A stretch of DNA of 64,000 nt. Source: Cercophora sp. LCS_1. Its lineage: Eukaryota > Ascomycota > Sordariomycetes > Sordariales > Lasiosphaeriaceae. The notes under the pieces were generated by a model. The model ran no database searches. It worked only from the letters and a program-made list of their open reading frames with translations, and was not told the origin of the DNA. Shown one piece after another: positions 22,570-33,923 of this stretch. Made by a program: the position numbers and the translations under genes. Location: positions 1-64,000 of the forward strand of contig JAPZLL010000064.1 in assembly GCA_036250225.1 (NCBI GenBank). Direction: 5' to 3'. Each line of letters opens with the position of its first letter. Positions within the stretch are counted from its first letter, which is position 1.

Positions 22570-23407
22570 ATCCACAGTGTTCGTTTTCGCGAACGGGTGA
22601 TGCGACGTGACGTTTGGATGGTCGATGCCAATCTGGCGACAAGATGGTGAACTGAGCAGATGCGCTCACGCAAGCTTCTTGGAGTTGCTAGAACGCGACG
22701 CGTCGAACTCCCAAGTTTTGCACAGACCACCCAGGAAACATCCCCCGCCCACCTCAGGTATCTTGTGCCCAGGCGGGACTTTAGACAGCCAGAGCAGTAA
22801 ATTTGAAATGTGTAACTTGGTAGAGTAACCTTGATTGGGGGCGAAGCTATTTTGTGCGCAGCCTAGTCAAGGCGCATCCTCGAAAAGGCAACCTCTCAGA
22901 GATGACAGGCTGTGCGAACTGATCGGACTTCATTGATAAGGATCGGGGGCGTGCAATCGGTAAGGTAGCCAGGTATCATCGAATTGCCCAAGCCGCCTGT
23001 GTCCCCCACTACCTTCCCTTCAACGCGTAGATTTGACTCTAAATCCTCAAGCTCCCGCTGTTCATGTGATTTCTTATTTGTTACACCGGGCCTTTTCGTT
23101 GGTAAACATGAAGCCTTGAAGATGACAATATCGAACAGTCGTGGTCAGCACTCGGGAGCATTGGAGGTTATTTGGGTGGGCCCGTGAGTTGAAGGTGCAC
23201 GCGCCTATCTGCCAACCTAAGGTGTGACTGTATGCACAACCGCCTTGTCCTCCTTGCTTCCTCAGAACCACCATCCGTTCCGTGGGCCTGCGAACCGACG
23301 TCGCCCTACCCCAGGGCCGCCACAAAACCAGATATCCTATCGGTCTGTGGAGCCGCAAGTTACATCCCTGGATTCAAACCCTGAGGAAGCTCGCGGCATG
23401 CCGGGAA
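22570..23407. promoter_or_regulatory. bidirectional promoter region, CENP-H-like / ATG11
   Basis: 838 bp between divergent start codons. No specific site is identified. Confidence 0.4.
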
Positions 23408-26400
23408 ATGGCGACGCAGGTGTTGATAGCCCATACGGGCCAGCGCCTGCAAATCGAGCCTTCTCTGTTCGCATCGTACGTATCGCCCTCCCCTATGCGC
23501 AACACCATAAATTTCGCTGTAAGTACGGCGGGTCGATGCTGATAGCATTCAAGGTTGGACGACTTCAAGGCTTCAGTCGCCAATCAGAGCTCCATCCCCG
23601 TTCAGTGTATCATCGCCCTCACGCCTCAGGGAAAGCCGCTGAAGCTGCCAACGACGGACATCGAGGTTGGTATCCCTGTCCGTCGCAAATTGGAAAGACG
23701 CGCGGGGCTTACATGTTGCAAAAGGAGATTTATATCTATGACAACCGACTGACCCAGACCTCATCGCCGGCAACCCCGTCGCCCATCAAAACCGAGCTAC
23801 CACTGCCCAAACGGTATTCCATCTCAGCTCCACCAAACATGATCGACGACACAAGATCGGTTGCGTCATGGCAAGAGCTGTTCAAGGCACGGCGGGCGTG
23901 GGCGCTGCAGGTGTTCGAAGACTGCAACAATATGGCGGAAGCGGCGCACGAGCGATATGGGGAAATGGACATAATGTTGCGGTGTCTTGATGCGGCCGTG
24001 GCTAATCTCGAGTCCGTCGTCAAGGGTCTCGAACCAAAGTATGCCGAGTTCAAGAAGTGGGTGCCTGCCGCACAGGCTGATTATGGCGTTTTGACCACGA
24101 GGTGGGAGCAATATCTCTCTCTTGCCCGGAGCATTCCTATATCTGCCGTCATGGTGCAGTTCATGACCGGTCGGGATGCCAGCGGGACCAAGGGCCGACC
24201 ACAACGGCAGGCAACTCTAGAAGACCTGATTGATTTAGAGACGGCGAGGAAGGCCGGTCGACTGGCACCCTCGGCGCTGCGGAAGTTCAACGCGCGGAGT
24301 GCAGACTTGGACAAGGTTGCCAGCCGCCTTTTTCACGATGCGGACGAGCTCTTTTCCGAATTTGAAAAGACGGTCGCCCGATCAACTTTGACGCACGATG
24401 GTGAATCTGCGGAGCTTTTGCAGGACATCGAAGCACTGGTCAGAAAGATAGACACTGACTGTTTGACAACCCTCGGGTATTCGAACTCAGCTCAAAATGT
24501 CCTTCAGGCGTCCAAGATTGCCGCAAACCATACCGAAAGGTTGTTGCCGAGCATGCGAGCCCGTGCTTCGGAAATGGACGAAAAACTTCGCTATGCAACA
24601 CAGGCGCGAAACAGTCTAGCAGCAGAATCTGTCGAATTCATGCGAAACATCACGGACCTCACAGCGCTCAGCCACAGCGTCAAGTCGCAAATCAGTATCG
24701 TCAGCCAGGAGGATGAATTTGCTACCTTCGACTATTTACGATTGATACAGCAAGTATCTTACATGTACACAATGTTCGTGGTCGAGGCCATACAGCGTCG
24801 AGAATGGTTTGACAAAGTTCGCCAAGACGCAGTTACGCTGGCAAATGAAATGGCCCTTTTTCAGGAAGAGGAGGCCAAGCGGCGGCGAAGATGGCACAAG
24901 TCCGTAGGTGATGCCTATGGAGCCAACGCTTCGGCAGTAGAGGGGAGAGTTCCTGGACTCGAGGTGAACCTTCTCGGAGAAGACGATCAGTGGCCCACTA
25001 TGACGCGGGCAGAGCTGGATGATTTCTTTACTCTACTACAGAATCAGAATCCGGAAACCGAACTGGTCACTGAGATTGGGAAGCTGATTGCAGCCATGAG
25101 CGCCCCCACCAAGCAACAGTCGAAACGGATCAAGGCCTTCAAAAATGGCAGTGTTCACGAGGCTGCCCTAGGACGAAGCGGATTGCTGATCCGTGGCGAC
25201 GGTGACCTGCTGCGGTCATTGCAGGAGGACAAGTTAAAACTCGAGAATAAGCTCAAGACATCCGAAAGTCGAGTTAGACGGCTTGAAGATTTGCTTCATA
25301 GACAGACGCAAGCGTCGCGACCCAATCTTGGGAACCTTTTTCAGACCCCGAGTCAGCAATTCTCGGACCGAGGCGATTCTACCATTTCACTTAGATCCCC
25401 ACGAGCGTCGGATGATCGAAGAACGTCCCTGGATGGAAACGATGGCATGTTTCAGCGTATTCAACAGCTGGAAGCCGAGCTTCACGCAGAGAAACAACGT
25501 TCCGCAAACATGGAAAAAGAACTGAGCGCACACCTGACGCACCGCGATGAAATGACAGGAAAGATGGAAGAAGTCAATTCAACGAAGAAGGACCTGATGG
25601 AAAATATGGAAGCCCTCAAGCGAGAATTCGTGGAAGAGCGTAAATCTCTTGAGGACGAGATCAAACGACTGCAGACGCGGCTCGAGGATACCGAGGATGA
25701 AATCGAACACTTTGGGGAGTCAAGAGAAAACGAGAAAGCATCCTACAACGAAAGAGTTCAAGCCCTAGAACAAGAGATTGAACGTCTCGCAGAGGAAAGG
25801 AGGGACGAGGGACTCAAGTCTGACGGGCAGGTCGAGTTTCTCCGGAAGGAAGCACGCCTCCAGCGAGAGCGGATTGAGGCGCAAGAACGACAATTGCAAA
25901 CAGCCCAAGACGAATCGAAAAACCTGTCTAAAAGGTACGATGCTTTGGCCGAGACGGCCGAGTTGCAACTGAAGACGCTACGGGGCCTTTGGAGCCAGCT
26001 ACTTCAAGGCGAGGAGGCCCCTGGCGACCTGACCGATCTTATTGAAGGAGTCTCTGGTAGGGTCGGGGATGCTCTGGCTACCATCCGGGGGCACGAAGGC
26101 GACGTTTCACTTGTCCGGATGGACTTGGAGTCCGCACAGAACACCATCAAGACTCTTCGTGCCGAGTTGGCAACAGCAAGAGAAAGACTCAGTTGCGAGG
26201 AGACAATATCGATTCGCCTCCGCGAGGCTGTGGCTGAAGCAAAGGCCAAGGTTTTAGCGGTTGAGCGCGAGCTAGCTGATGGACGTGAGCAACTAAGCGA
26301 GTTGCGGGTCAAAATTGCAGATGGTGAGACGGGGTCCGAGTCATTGCGGAAAAGGCTCGAAGAGCAAGAGCTCAAGTTGGCTTCTATCACCGAGGAACTT

Positions 26401-27723
26401 GCTTCTCGACAATCTCAAGTCAGAAACCTTGAGGCAGAGGTCCGACTTTTCAGAGACAAGGCGGACGAGTCTCAGGTCAAGCTGGGAGAGCTTACAGAGC
26501 GGCTTGAGTCACGAACTGATCGTGCCAAAGATCTAACTCAACGACTGTACATGCAGAATGAGCGCCTGGCCCGCCTTCTCGAGCGGCTTGGGTTCTCCGT
26601 AACTCGCCAGGGGAGCAGCATGGTCATACAAAAGGTGCCGCGATCGGAACGCTCAACACAGAATGCGACCGACCCAGATCCAAGCTCGTCCCTCCGTCGC
26701 TCAGGCACATTTGTTAGTCGTGTGGCCACCGAGAGCACTGACCTCGAGCTTCTCTATTGGATGAATAACACAGACGCCGATGCTGAAGCCATAAAGTATG
26801 AGGCATATATGACCTCAGTCGGGACGTTTGACATCGACGCCTTTTCCGACGCTGTATACCGGCGACTGAGAGATCTCGAGCATATGGCGCGAAAGTTGCA
26901 GCGGGATGCCCGGGCGTATCGTGAGAAAGCGCATGGGCTGCAGAAGGAGGCCCATGACAAGATCGCCTTCAAACACTTCAAAGAGGGTGACCTCGCCCTG
27001 TTCCTCCCGACTAGGAATCAGACGACCGGGGCTTGGGCCGCATTCAACGTTGGATTCCCTCATTACTTTTTGCGAGAGCAAGAAACCCATAGACTGGGGA
27101 ATCGGGAGTGGCTGGTGGCCAGGATCTCACGGATCCAGGAGCGCGTTGTTGATCTTTCCAAGTCCTTACACCATCAAGCAGGCGTCACAAGAGATGGCGG
27201 CGGGGCGGAAGTAGACTCGATCCACGACGAAGAGAACGACAATCCATTTGACCTCTCGGACGGACTGCGTTGGTATCTCATCGATGCTGTTGAGGATAAG
27301 CCTGGGGCGCCATCTACCCCAGGGCTGGCGAAAAGTACAGTCGCGGCCAACAATGTTGAGGCTATGGCTGAGAGAGGTGTGAAAAAGCTCCCCGGACGTG
27401 GGGCCATCTCCTCCGGAATCGAAGGGGTAAGCAAGACGCTCTCAAAGAGCCTCGAAAGCCGTCGCTCAAGCACGAGCTCAAGGAAAGCCTTGCCGTTTGC
27501 GATCGGTGTAGTCAGAGGCAGAGACAGCCCGCTCGCTAGTGAGACGAACTCGCTCCGCGCTGCTGCAGCTGACACACCAACTGCAACAAGCCCAACACAA
27601 CATGTTCATATACATACCCACCCACAACCAGCGGAGTCCCAGCTCAGAAAAGACCACGCCTCGGATGTGGCGACTGCACAGCACGAGGTTCGCAACGACA
27701 TGGACTCTTTAATGGGGCCATAG
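23408..27723 (+). CDS. ATG11: autophagy-related protein 11, selective-autophagy scaffold
   Basis: Large coiled-coil scaffold that connects cargo receptors to the Atg1 kinase in pexophagy and mitophagy. Exons 23408-23475, 23554-23665 and 23725-27723 give 1392 aa. The N-terminus MATQVLIAHTGQRLQ is typical of fungal Atg11 and is recovered only by splicing; the third exon is open upstream into a false N-terminus. The splice junctions restore a continuous ubiquitin-like start through IIALTPQGKPLKL to EIYIYDNRLTQ. The Atg17-like region has DEFATFDYLRLIQQVSYMYT, then REWFDKVRQDAVTLANEMA. Long coiled coils fill about residues 550-1010. The Atg11 C-terminal domain (FKEGDLALFLPTRN, FNVGFPHYFL, REWLVARI) follows. 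The last 150 residues are Ser/Thr-rich. Confidence 0.94.
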
Positions 27724-28084
27724 CCTGTTCGCTGACGGGTGTCCCAGGGCCTGCCCTCGACCGTTCACCGCGAACAAAGTTCCTCTTCAGATAACCCCTT
27801 GAAGAAAAGCGTGGTATGGGATTCGCTTTGGAGTTTAGATATGACGTATGAGAGCAGACACCAGGCGAGATGAGTGACTTGCAGACGAACTCTGGAAGCT
27901 CCCACCTGTCAGCGGACCTATTGACTTGTGCCGAGCAATCCTTTAACTTAGATTACTATAATATAATATACATCGATTCCACGCGCGATATATGGACAAT
28001 TCCAGCTCACCGGCGCTCTAAGTAAGGTTATCGTACATTCGGAGATGTGCACGGCCTGAGCGGTAACTTTCAAGGTAGCTACTG
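27724..28084. other. convergent intergenic region (ATG11 / bL9m)
   Basis: About 360 bases of 3'-UTR-like sequence with an AT-rich core (27950-27975). There is no gene. Confidence 0.5.
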
Positions 28085-29024
28085 CTAGGACTTCCACGGT
28101 CTTTGAACGGGCTCTAAATGACCACCCATGGATATTTCTACTTTGTATCGCCCGAGATGCTTGACTGGTTTGGATGGGATATTCATGAAGTTGATGTCAT
28201 CGACATCCAGCACAATGCGTGTGGTATCAGGGTCGTTTGCCAAAAAGCCCCTGATTTGACCCAAAACATCACGTGGCGCAACTGAACCGAAAATAGAGTC
28301 GCCCTGCAAAACTTCCTTGCCATCTTCGATCGATGAGGTAGAGGCTACCGGTTTGCGTGTGAATGTAAGGGTTTCGGGGACAAGCGTCGTCAGGAAAACG
28401 CGAGCTCAGCAGGCTGGGGCCATGGAAGTCAGCATTGTCGCACTTTGAGGACAGGGGGGGATTAAACAGACCGGTATCTGGGGAGCCAAAATAGGCTCTT
28501 GCTCAAGTGTCGGGTTGGACTCGAAGTCGGGCTTTGGTTTCGCCTTTGTTGCAGTAGTAATCTTGACCTCAAGTTCCTGTTGCCCGTCGACCCTGGCCGT
28601 GGGAGGTGGCGGTATGTACCCGCGATCTCGCTCACCAACATCATTGCGAGAAAGACCAAGTGCCTGAAACCGCATAGCCGTCATATATTCAGCTTTGTTT
28701 GTCGGGTACCACTCATTGCGCATTCGGCCGCGCTCGACTCGGAAAATTGCGTCTGCCATCGTTGCCGTCTGGTCAGCCCAGGGCTGTTTAAGCGCGGGGG
28801 TTGAGGGGCGGGGACCTACGCTTGCGTCCAAATCGAGGAATATCTTCCAATAAACGTACGACAACGCCCTGGTCGTGTGGTTGGAGATGTGTTGATTTTG
28901 CGCGGGTCTGGTTCAGGATAGCGAGGCTGGTGGATGGGATCGAGGGATCGGAGGGTCGAGCCAGCCTTCGGAGGCAGGACAGGCACGTCGGGGGCCTTGT
29001 GAACATGGTGCCGTGGCCAGCCAT
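28085..29024 (-). CDS. MRPL50: mitochondrial large-subunit ribosomal protein bL9m
   Basis: Component of the mitochondrial ribosome, the yeast MRPL50 counterpart. Exons 29024-28820, 28752-28468 and 28404-28085 give 269 aa. An Arg- and Ser-rich leader (CLSCLRRLARPSDP) fits a mitochondrial presequence. The L9 signature follows: VVVRLLEDIPRFGRK joined by splicing to HAIFRVERGRMRNEWYPTNK. Next comes a spacer rich in charged residues and Pro. The C-terminal domain starts SIFGSVAPRDVLGQI and ends IKxLG-like VKHLGRYKVEISM. A second ATG at 29006 is possible. The second intron (28405-28467) has a weak donor (GTTTAA); the frame demands it, but the exact donor is the least certain boundary. The first intron is 28753-28819. 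Confidence 0.82.
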
Positions 29025-30287
29025 TGTCCAGAAGCCAAAACTGGGTTGTTCGGGGGTTCAATTGATACAGCAAGGCGCAGGTCTCAAGACTACCCACATG
29101 CCAGCCAAAAAAGTTCAGTATGAAGGAGCCCATGCAAATTGTCAGAGCTTCGAGCGCGGCTGCACGGCACAGACCAGTCACTATCTTACATAAGCGGAAT
29201 TGACACAACTTCCCTCCAAGATGGAGTCGGACCTGTAGAATCGTGCCGCACTCAGTGGACTTGTGGCGCCAGGGAATAGAGTCGACCTTGGGCATATCGA
29301 CACGGGAAACAGCAGTTTTCCTTTGAATTACCCTATCTTGGGCGCCCCCGACCCACTGAGTGCGGCATAATTCTACCAGTGGAGGAGATTTTGTTGCAAC
29401 AAGCAGACTGGGCAACGAACTGAACAGCATGTAGTTTCTGGGGAATGAAGACAGCCTTCCACGGTGCAAAGTTTCTAACATCAACCAATATGAAATTGAT
29501 AAAATCGTAAGGGGCAGAGAATATGCACGGTCAGCAGTCTTTGCAACTCCTAGCTTGCTGTCACCTTAGAGCTTGACATGGACAGCCAACCTAGGTAACA
29601 TGGTAAGTAGATTTATAGTGAGCATTCACACGAAACTTTGTATTCTCGCGCGATGCATGGAATCACATTCCCTTGCGATGTTAGTCGTTGTAAAAGCGGG
29701 GTTCCTGCCGTATATTGCTCGCGGCAGATGCCGGTTGCACCCTGATGGTTAGACGGCTAGCGATAAAAGTGAGCGGTGAAATCCCAGTAGAGTCTGCAAC
29801 TGAAAGAAACGTCAAAGGTTCGTCGTCTCCAGGTGTGGGAACCGCCCGAGCAGAAGGGAAGATGACGGAAGTAGTGGGGTCTGGAGAGCAGTTAGGCATG
29901 GGCCTGGCTTCGCCTTGGCAGGTACCTCTTCGACGAGCCCCACCCTTCTGAGCTTTGCGCAACAAGAAGTAGCATTCCCAGTAAACAACAACCCAAGCAG
30001 CCCTGCGCGCAGACCCCAGCTGCCGCCCTGTGCGCCTGCCAACGCACCCTGGCACATCCCGGTTCGCAGCAAAGCCTGTCTGGCGCCCATCGGCCTTTTG
30101 TGCTGTCAGATTCCAAACCACGTTCGCGCCATGAACAACGCATCAGGCCTCGAGGCATCCCTTCACACTTCGCAGCTAATATCTGAATTCCAGCCGTCAT
30201 GATATGTAGGACGCGACTGCTGCACACGAGCACCACCCCCAGCGCTTAACTCCCACCTCCGCCGCCTTTTTTTCAGCGGCAACCACA
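29025..30287. other. intergenic region between bL9m and the membrane-protein gene
   Basis: A divergent promoter region of about 1.26 kb with no supportable gene. It contains the 142-bp inverted-repeat element listed separately. The stretch before 30288 is probably the leader of the downstream gene. Confidence 0.4.
29235..29376. repeat. MITE-like element with 36-bp terminal inverted repeats
   Basis: The left arm 29235-29270 and right arm 29341-29376 are inverted copies with about eight mismatches. The core GCCGCACTCAGTGG is identical in both, and both arms end in a GGCGCC block facing the centre. The 70-bp middle is non-coding. No clear target duplication flanks it, so it may be an old MITE or a simple fold-back that would form a long hairpin in RNA. 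Confidence 0.6.
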
Positions 30288-33200
30288 ATGAGCAACGCCA
30301 AAAAAACAGAAACTTCAGGGGGTGCCGCGGCAGGATCCAATCCCTCACCTGGGCCTGGAAATGGCCGCTTTGGCTCTCCTTTGGTTATCAGCAGCGCCTC
30401 CCGTCGGCGAAACCTCTTTTCACGCCCAAAATCTGCAGGCAACGAGCCATCTGTAGAGCTCTCATCAGACAACAAGGGCGGCTCCCCAAGTAGCACGAAG
30501 ATTCCGCGGCCCGCGACGGCGCGTCCTTCCCAATCCAGGCGCCCCTTTACCGCTCTAGATGCGTATCGAATGGCAGAGGAAGAGGAAGAGGCTGCCGCAA
30601 TGGGCTCTCCAAGTCCCGCCCCCCGTCCGTGGCGCCCAAAGCGAGAGCAGAATCTGAGCAGCTCGAAAACAGCAACCCCAGGATCCGCCGAGTCTCAGCG
30701 TCGAAGACCACGTAGTCTCAAACCTGGGGAATTGAAGCGGGAGGATACACCAAGCTCGATCGACGGCATCAGCTCACAACCCAGACGAAGCAATGGGGAG
30801 GGCGGTGGTTTCGAAGAGAATCTACATCGGGATACTCAGAAACAAAGCGGCTCGGAAGATTCAGCACAACGCGGAAGTGGCATGTTTTCGAGGTCGAGGC
30901 TAGGAATGAAAATCTCCGAAACAGCTAGGGAACTAGTCCGGAAGACCAGCCGCAACAGCCTCGAGGGCGACTCACCATCTAAACCTCCTCGGTCCCCGGG
31001 CAGTTCTAGTTGGCTGTCGCGTCGGTTGTCTTCTAAGAAAAGCAACGGAAGCAGTCAGTCTCCTGCACGTGGAACCGTGGCACCGGAGAGCAAGTCATCA
31101 ACCGAAGAGCAAGACGAGCCAGAGGTCGAAGAGTCCGAGCAGCCGGCCGCTTTACAGTCCGGCCACCAGTCTCCAGAGAAAGGCTTCGCGTGGCAAGCCG
31201 AGGAAGATTTCACAGGCCACGACCTAGAATTCTCTACACCTGCTAAGACCGGACGGAGCAACACAAAGATTGATGAAATTCGTGCTCTCGAGGTCGAGCT
31301 CGGCAAAACTATGATTCCCGATGAACCTCAGCCGCAACCCGAATATCAATCACGCAATACATTCCTTGACGAGATCCGAGCTCTCGAGATCGATACAGCT
31401 GCAGTGCTCATTAATGCACCACCTGAAGCAGTTGCTCAAGGGGTGGCAGCCCAGGAGGGTCGCGGCGATAAGGACGATCGTTCTCCACGTAACTGGCAGG
31501 GTACAGCCACAAGTCCACGTGTCGACGAGTTTCGCGCACGAGAGATCGAGCGGCTATCCAAGAGGGCACTGGCTACAGCTCGGCTTGACGAGATTAGGGA
31601 GCGGCACGCCAGCGAACATTCCAGGTCGCCATCTCCAGAACTTGTACGAAAGCCAAGCAAAGAACCACTGAGAAGTCTTGCCCCCGATGCCGACCTATCC
31701 CGCGCACAGGAACGAAAAGATCCGGCTATTTCCCAAGAACTTCTGCATCCACCCGTCAACGAGGCTGTTGTCATCGACGCCTCGGACGCTGAAAAGGACC
31801 CAAAAGGCCCTGGCCCGCATTCCAATGAAGGGAACGAAGATGAGGCGAATAAGACTGAGGGTTCGCGGGCGAGACGTGACTCGCGCGATCTTGTCAGGAG
31901 ACTAGCTCTAGTAACCAGCACGAGCCCGATCCCAGAACACCACCAAACCAGCGACAAAAGCGCCGGTCGAGGAGACACGACTAAAGAGCTGACGAAACAA
32001 CGGAAGTCCGATGGCGCTAAGGGCGATGGGCGACCTACCGTCGGGTTCGTAGGCTTGAAAAGAGACTCTTCGGTCGAATCACTTACTTCGAAACGGTCTG
32101 ATCTCGCACGCTCAGATATTGACCCAACAGAGAGGATCGAAGGGGAGATGCAGCTGTTCGCACCACTAGAAAACCACTCGGAGAGGGGTTCGTTGCGAGA
32201 ACACTCGCCAGAGAGTGACGAAGATATGCGGGACGTTGAGGAAACGCCTCGACCTGTCAAAATAATCGTTGACCCGCTGACTCAACCGACCCCGAAAGTC
32301 GTTGGGGCGTTTGTTGACACGCCACTGACGATCAAGGTTGAAAAATCCCGCGAGGTGCTAGAACCCAGCCATGGATTACCAGGGCAAGCCGGTAGGCATA
32401 CAAGTGCTGCCGGCTTGCCGGAGGCCACTACATCGGCATCTTTTCGAGGGAGAAGGGCCAGTGGCTCCACACGGAATTCGCGATCAGCGTTGTCGGCTCG
32501 GGGCGACAGAGTAAACGGGCGCCCCTCCTCGGTTTCGAGTCGTCGGCGTGCCAGGTCACTCTCCCGTGCCCGTATGCCTTTACACAACTCGGTTAAACCC
32601 CCAACTGTCAGGGACGATTTGCTTGAAATCCATCAAGCCAACAAATTTGACGACTCGACTCTGGACGATCTTGCTGACTTGCTCAATGACCAGCCAAGTG
32701 ACGAAGGAGGCCCACCTTCCCCTAAAATCAAGTCCGAACCCGGCAGCAAAGGGCTATCTCACGCACTTGAGGAGCTAGAAACATATGATAGGATGAGTAA
32801 GACCCTGACGACCGGCCTCCTCGGCATTCGCTCAGCCAGGCGTGGGATCGAAAGGCTAGAAGACGAGGTTCTCCACGCAGAGACCAAGCAAGCTCCACCA
32901 ACCGGCAGCGAGGTCCCGCCCCCACGAGTGCCCAAATCTAAGCAGGAATCAGCCCGCCCGCCCTCACACGGGCTTCCGCCAGGTAACGGGGCGGTGGCGT
33001 ACCTTCAACTCCCCATCCCGACCCTTTGGTCCTGGCAGCCCCGGTTCAGGTTCACACCTCTCGGCTTGATACTATTTGCGTTGTCACTTTGGTATCTTGC
33101 TGAGTCGGCGATGTGCTACAGATATTGCAAACCGGTGGCTTGCTATGCTGGCGAACCCTGCCACTGGTCTCCGGATGACCCCAACTGGGGCTATTCGATA

Positions 33201-33545
33201 CCCGTTAAAGCAGACCAATGGCTTACAGGAGGACTTGGCAAGACATTTGTCAAGGAAGTTGGTCCTGAGGTTTCCGACTGGCTTGCCGACGTTTGGGATG
33301 CCGCCACCGGTAGCGATATCACCCAAACAGACGTGTCTCGCCTCAGTTGGGAGCAAAAGCAACAGTATCGGAGACGGCTCCACAAGAAAGGGTTGGTCAG
33401 AACCAGGGCTGAGCGACCCGAGGACACAGCCAAATTTGCTGCGTGGAGGGCAGCCAGAGAGGCTAGCGAGAGGGCTGAAGGACAAATGCAGATGGGTTAC
33501 CAGATGGGTGGAGATGAGAGTATTGGAGGGGATGAGAGGCTTTGA
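30288..33545 (+). CDS. large disordered protein with one C-terminal membrane span
   Basis: A conserved-looking fungal protein without a family I can name; one exon, 1085 aa. Residues 1-920 are Ser/Pro/Arg/Glu-rich and probably disordered. A short charged motif recurs four times: DEIRALE (about 329 and 361), DEFRAREIE (413) and DEIRERH (434). A region near residues 760-860 (TVRDDLLEIHQANKFDD) is more ordered. A hydrophobic segment, PLGLILFALSLWYLAESA (about 925-945), is the only membrane span. It is followed by a Cys-containing stretch (CYRYCKPVACYAGEPC) and a Trp-rich block (HWSPDDPNWGY, DWLADVWDAA), then a basic tail. The layout would suit an ER or nuclear-envelope protein; that location is inference. 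Confidence 0.75.
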   Translation: MSNAKKTETSGGAAAGSNPSPGPGNGRFGSPLVISSASRRRNLFSRPKSAGNEPSVELSSDNKGGSPSSTKIPRPATARPSQSRRPFTALDAYRMAEEEEEAAAMGSPSPAPRPWRPKREQNLSSSKTATPGSAESQRRRPRSLKPGELKREDTPSSIDGISSQPRRSNGEGGGFEENLHRDTQKQSGSEDSAQRGSGMFSRSRLGMKISETARELVRKTSRNSLEGDSPSKPPRSPGSSSWLSRRLSSKKSNGSSQSPARGTVAPESKSSTEEQDEPEVEESEQPAALQSGHQSPEKGFAWQAEEDFTGHDLEFSTPAKTGRSNTKIDEIRALEVELGKTMIPDEPQPQPEYQSRNTFLDEIRALEIDTAAVLINAPPEAVAQGVAAQEGRGDKDDRSPRNWQGTATSPRVDEFRAREIERLSKRALATARLDEIRERHASEHSRSPSPELVRKPSKEPLRSLAPDADLSRAQERKDPAISQELLHPPVNEAVVIDASDAEKDPKGPGPHSNEGNEDEANKTEGSRARRDSRDLVRRLALVTSTSPIPEHHQTSDKSAGRGDTTKELTKQRKSDGAKGDGRPTVGFVGLKRDSSVESLTSKRSDLARSDIDPTERIEGEMQLFAPLENHSERGSLREHSPESDEDMRDVEETPRPVKIIVDPLTQPTPKVVGAFVDTPLTIKVEKSREVLEPSHGLPGQAGRHTSAAGLPEATTSASFRGRRASGSTRNSRSALSARGDRVNGRPSSVSSRRRARSLSRARMPLHNSVKPPTVRDDLLEIHQANKFDDSTLDDLADLLNDQPSDEGGPPSPKIKSEPGSKGLSHALEELETYDRMSKTLTTGLLGIRSARRGIERLEDEVLHAETKQAPPTGSEVPPPRVPKSKQESARPPSHGLPPGNGAVAYLQLPIPTLWSWQPRFRFTPLGLILFALSLWYLAESAMCYRYCKPVACYAGEPCHWSPDDPNWGYSIPVKADQWLTGGLGKTFVKEVGPEVSDWLADVWDAATGSDITQTDVSRLSWEQKQQYRRRLHKKGLVRTRAERPEDTAKFAAWRAAREASERAEGQMQMGYQMGGDESIGGDERL

Positions 33546-33923
33546 GCAGTCGAAGGATCGGTTGAGTTATTAAGTCCCTTCTTGTAGCTGACTCAAAATA
33601 CCCCGGGCATTTAGGAGGAATCCCTGCCGTGTCAGTTTAGGAGTTCTTGTAGTTTTCGTATGCATTTTGACGCATGCTGTGCTGACCTTGCATCTCAGGT
33701 ATTGGTCTACGGTTCTCCAGACATGGCCTATTAGCGCTCCTGTAGTGGATCATATATGCGATGGCTCATGTTGGACCTTGAAAGCAATCGGATTGCATTA
33801 CTATTCTACCCTGTTTTTTATATCAGTCTCATCAGCAGACGAGTCGAGAAAACCTGGGGTGTCATGAAAATAAAGGCCTGCAGTCGGGGATGCTCTCGCG
33901 TCTCCAGGCCAAGCGACTTGCAT
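33546..33923. other. convergent intergenic region
   Basis: About 380 bases between two stop codons, with no gene seen. Confidence 0.5.
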
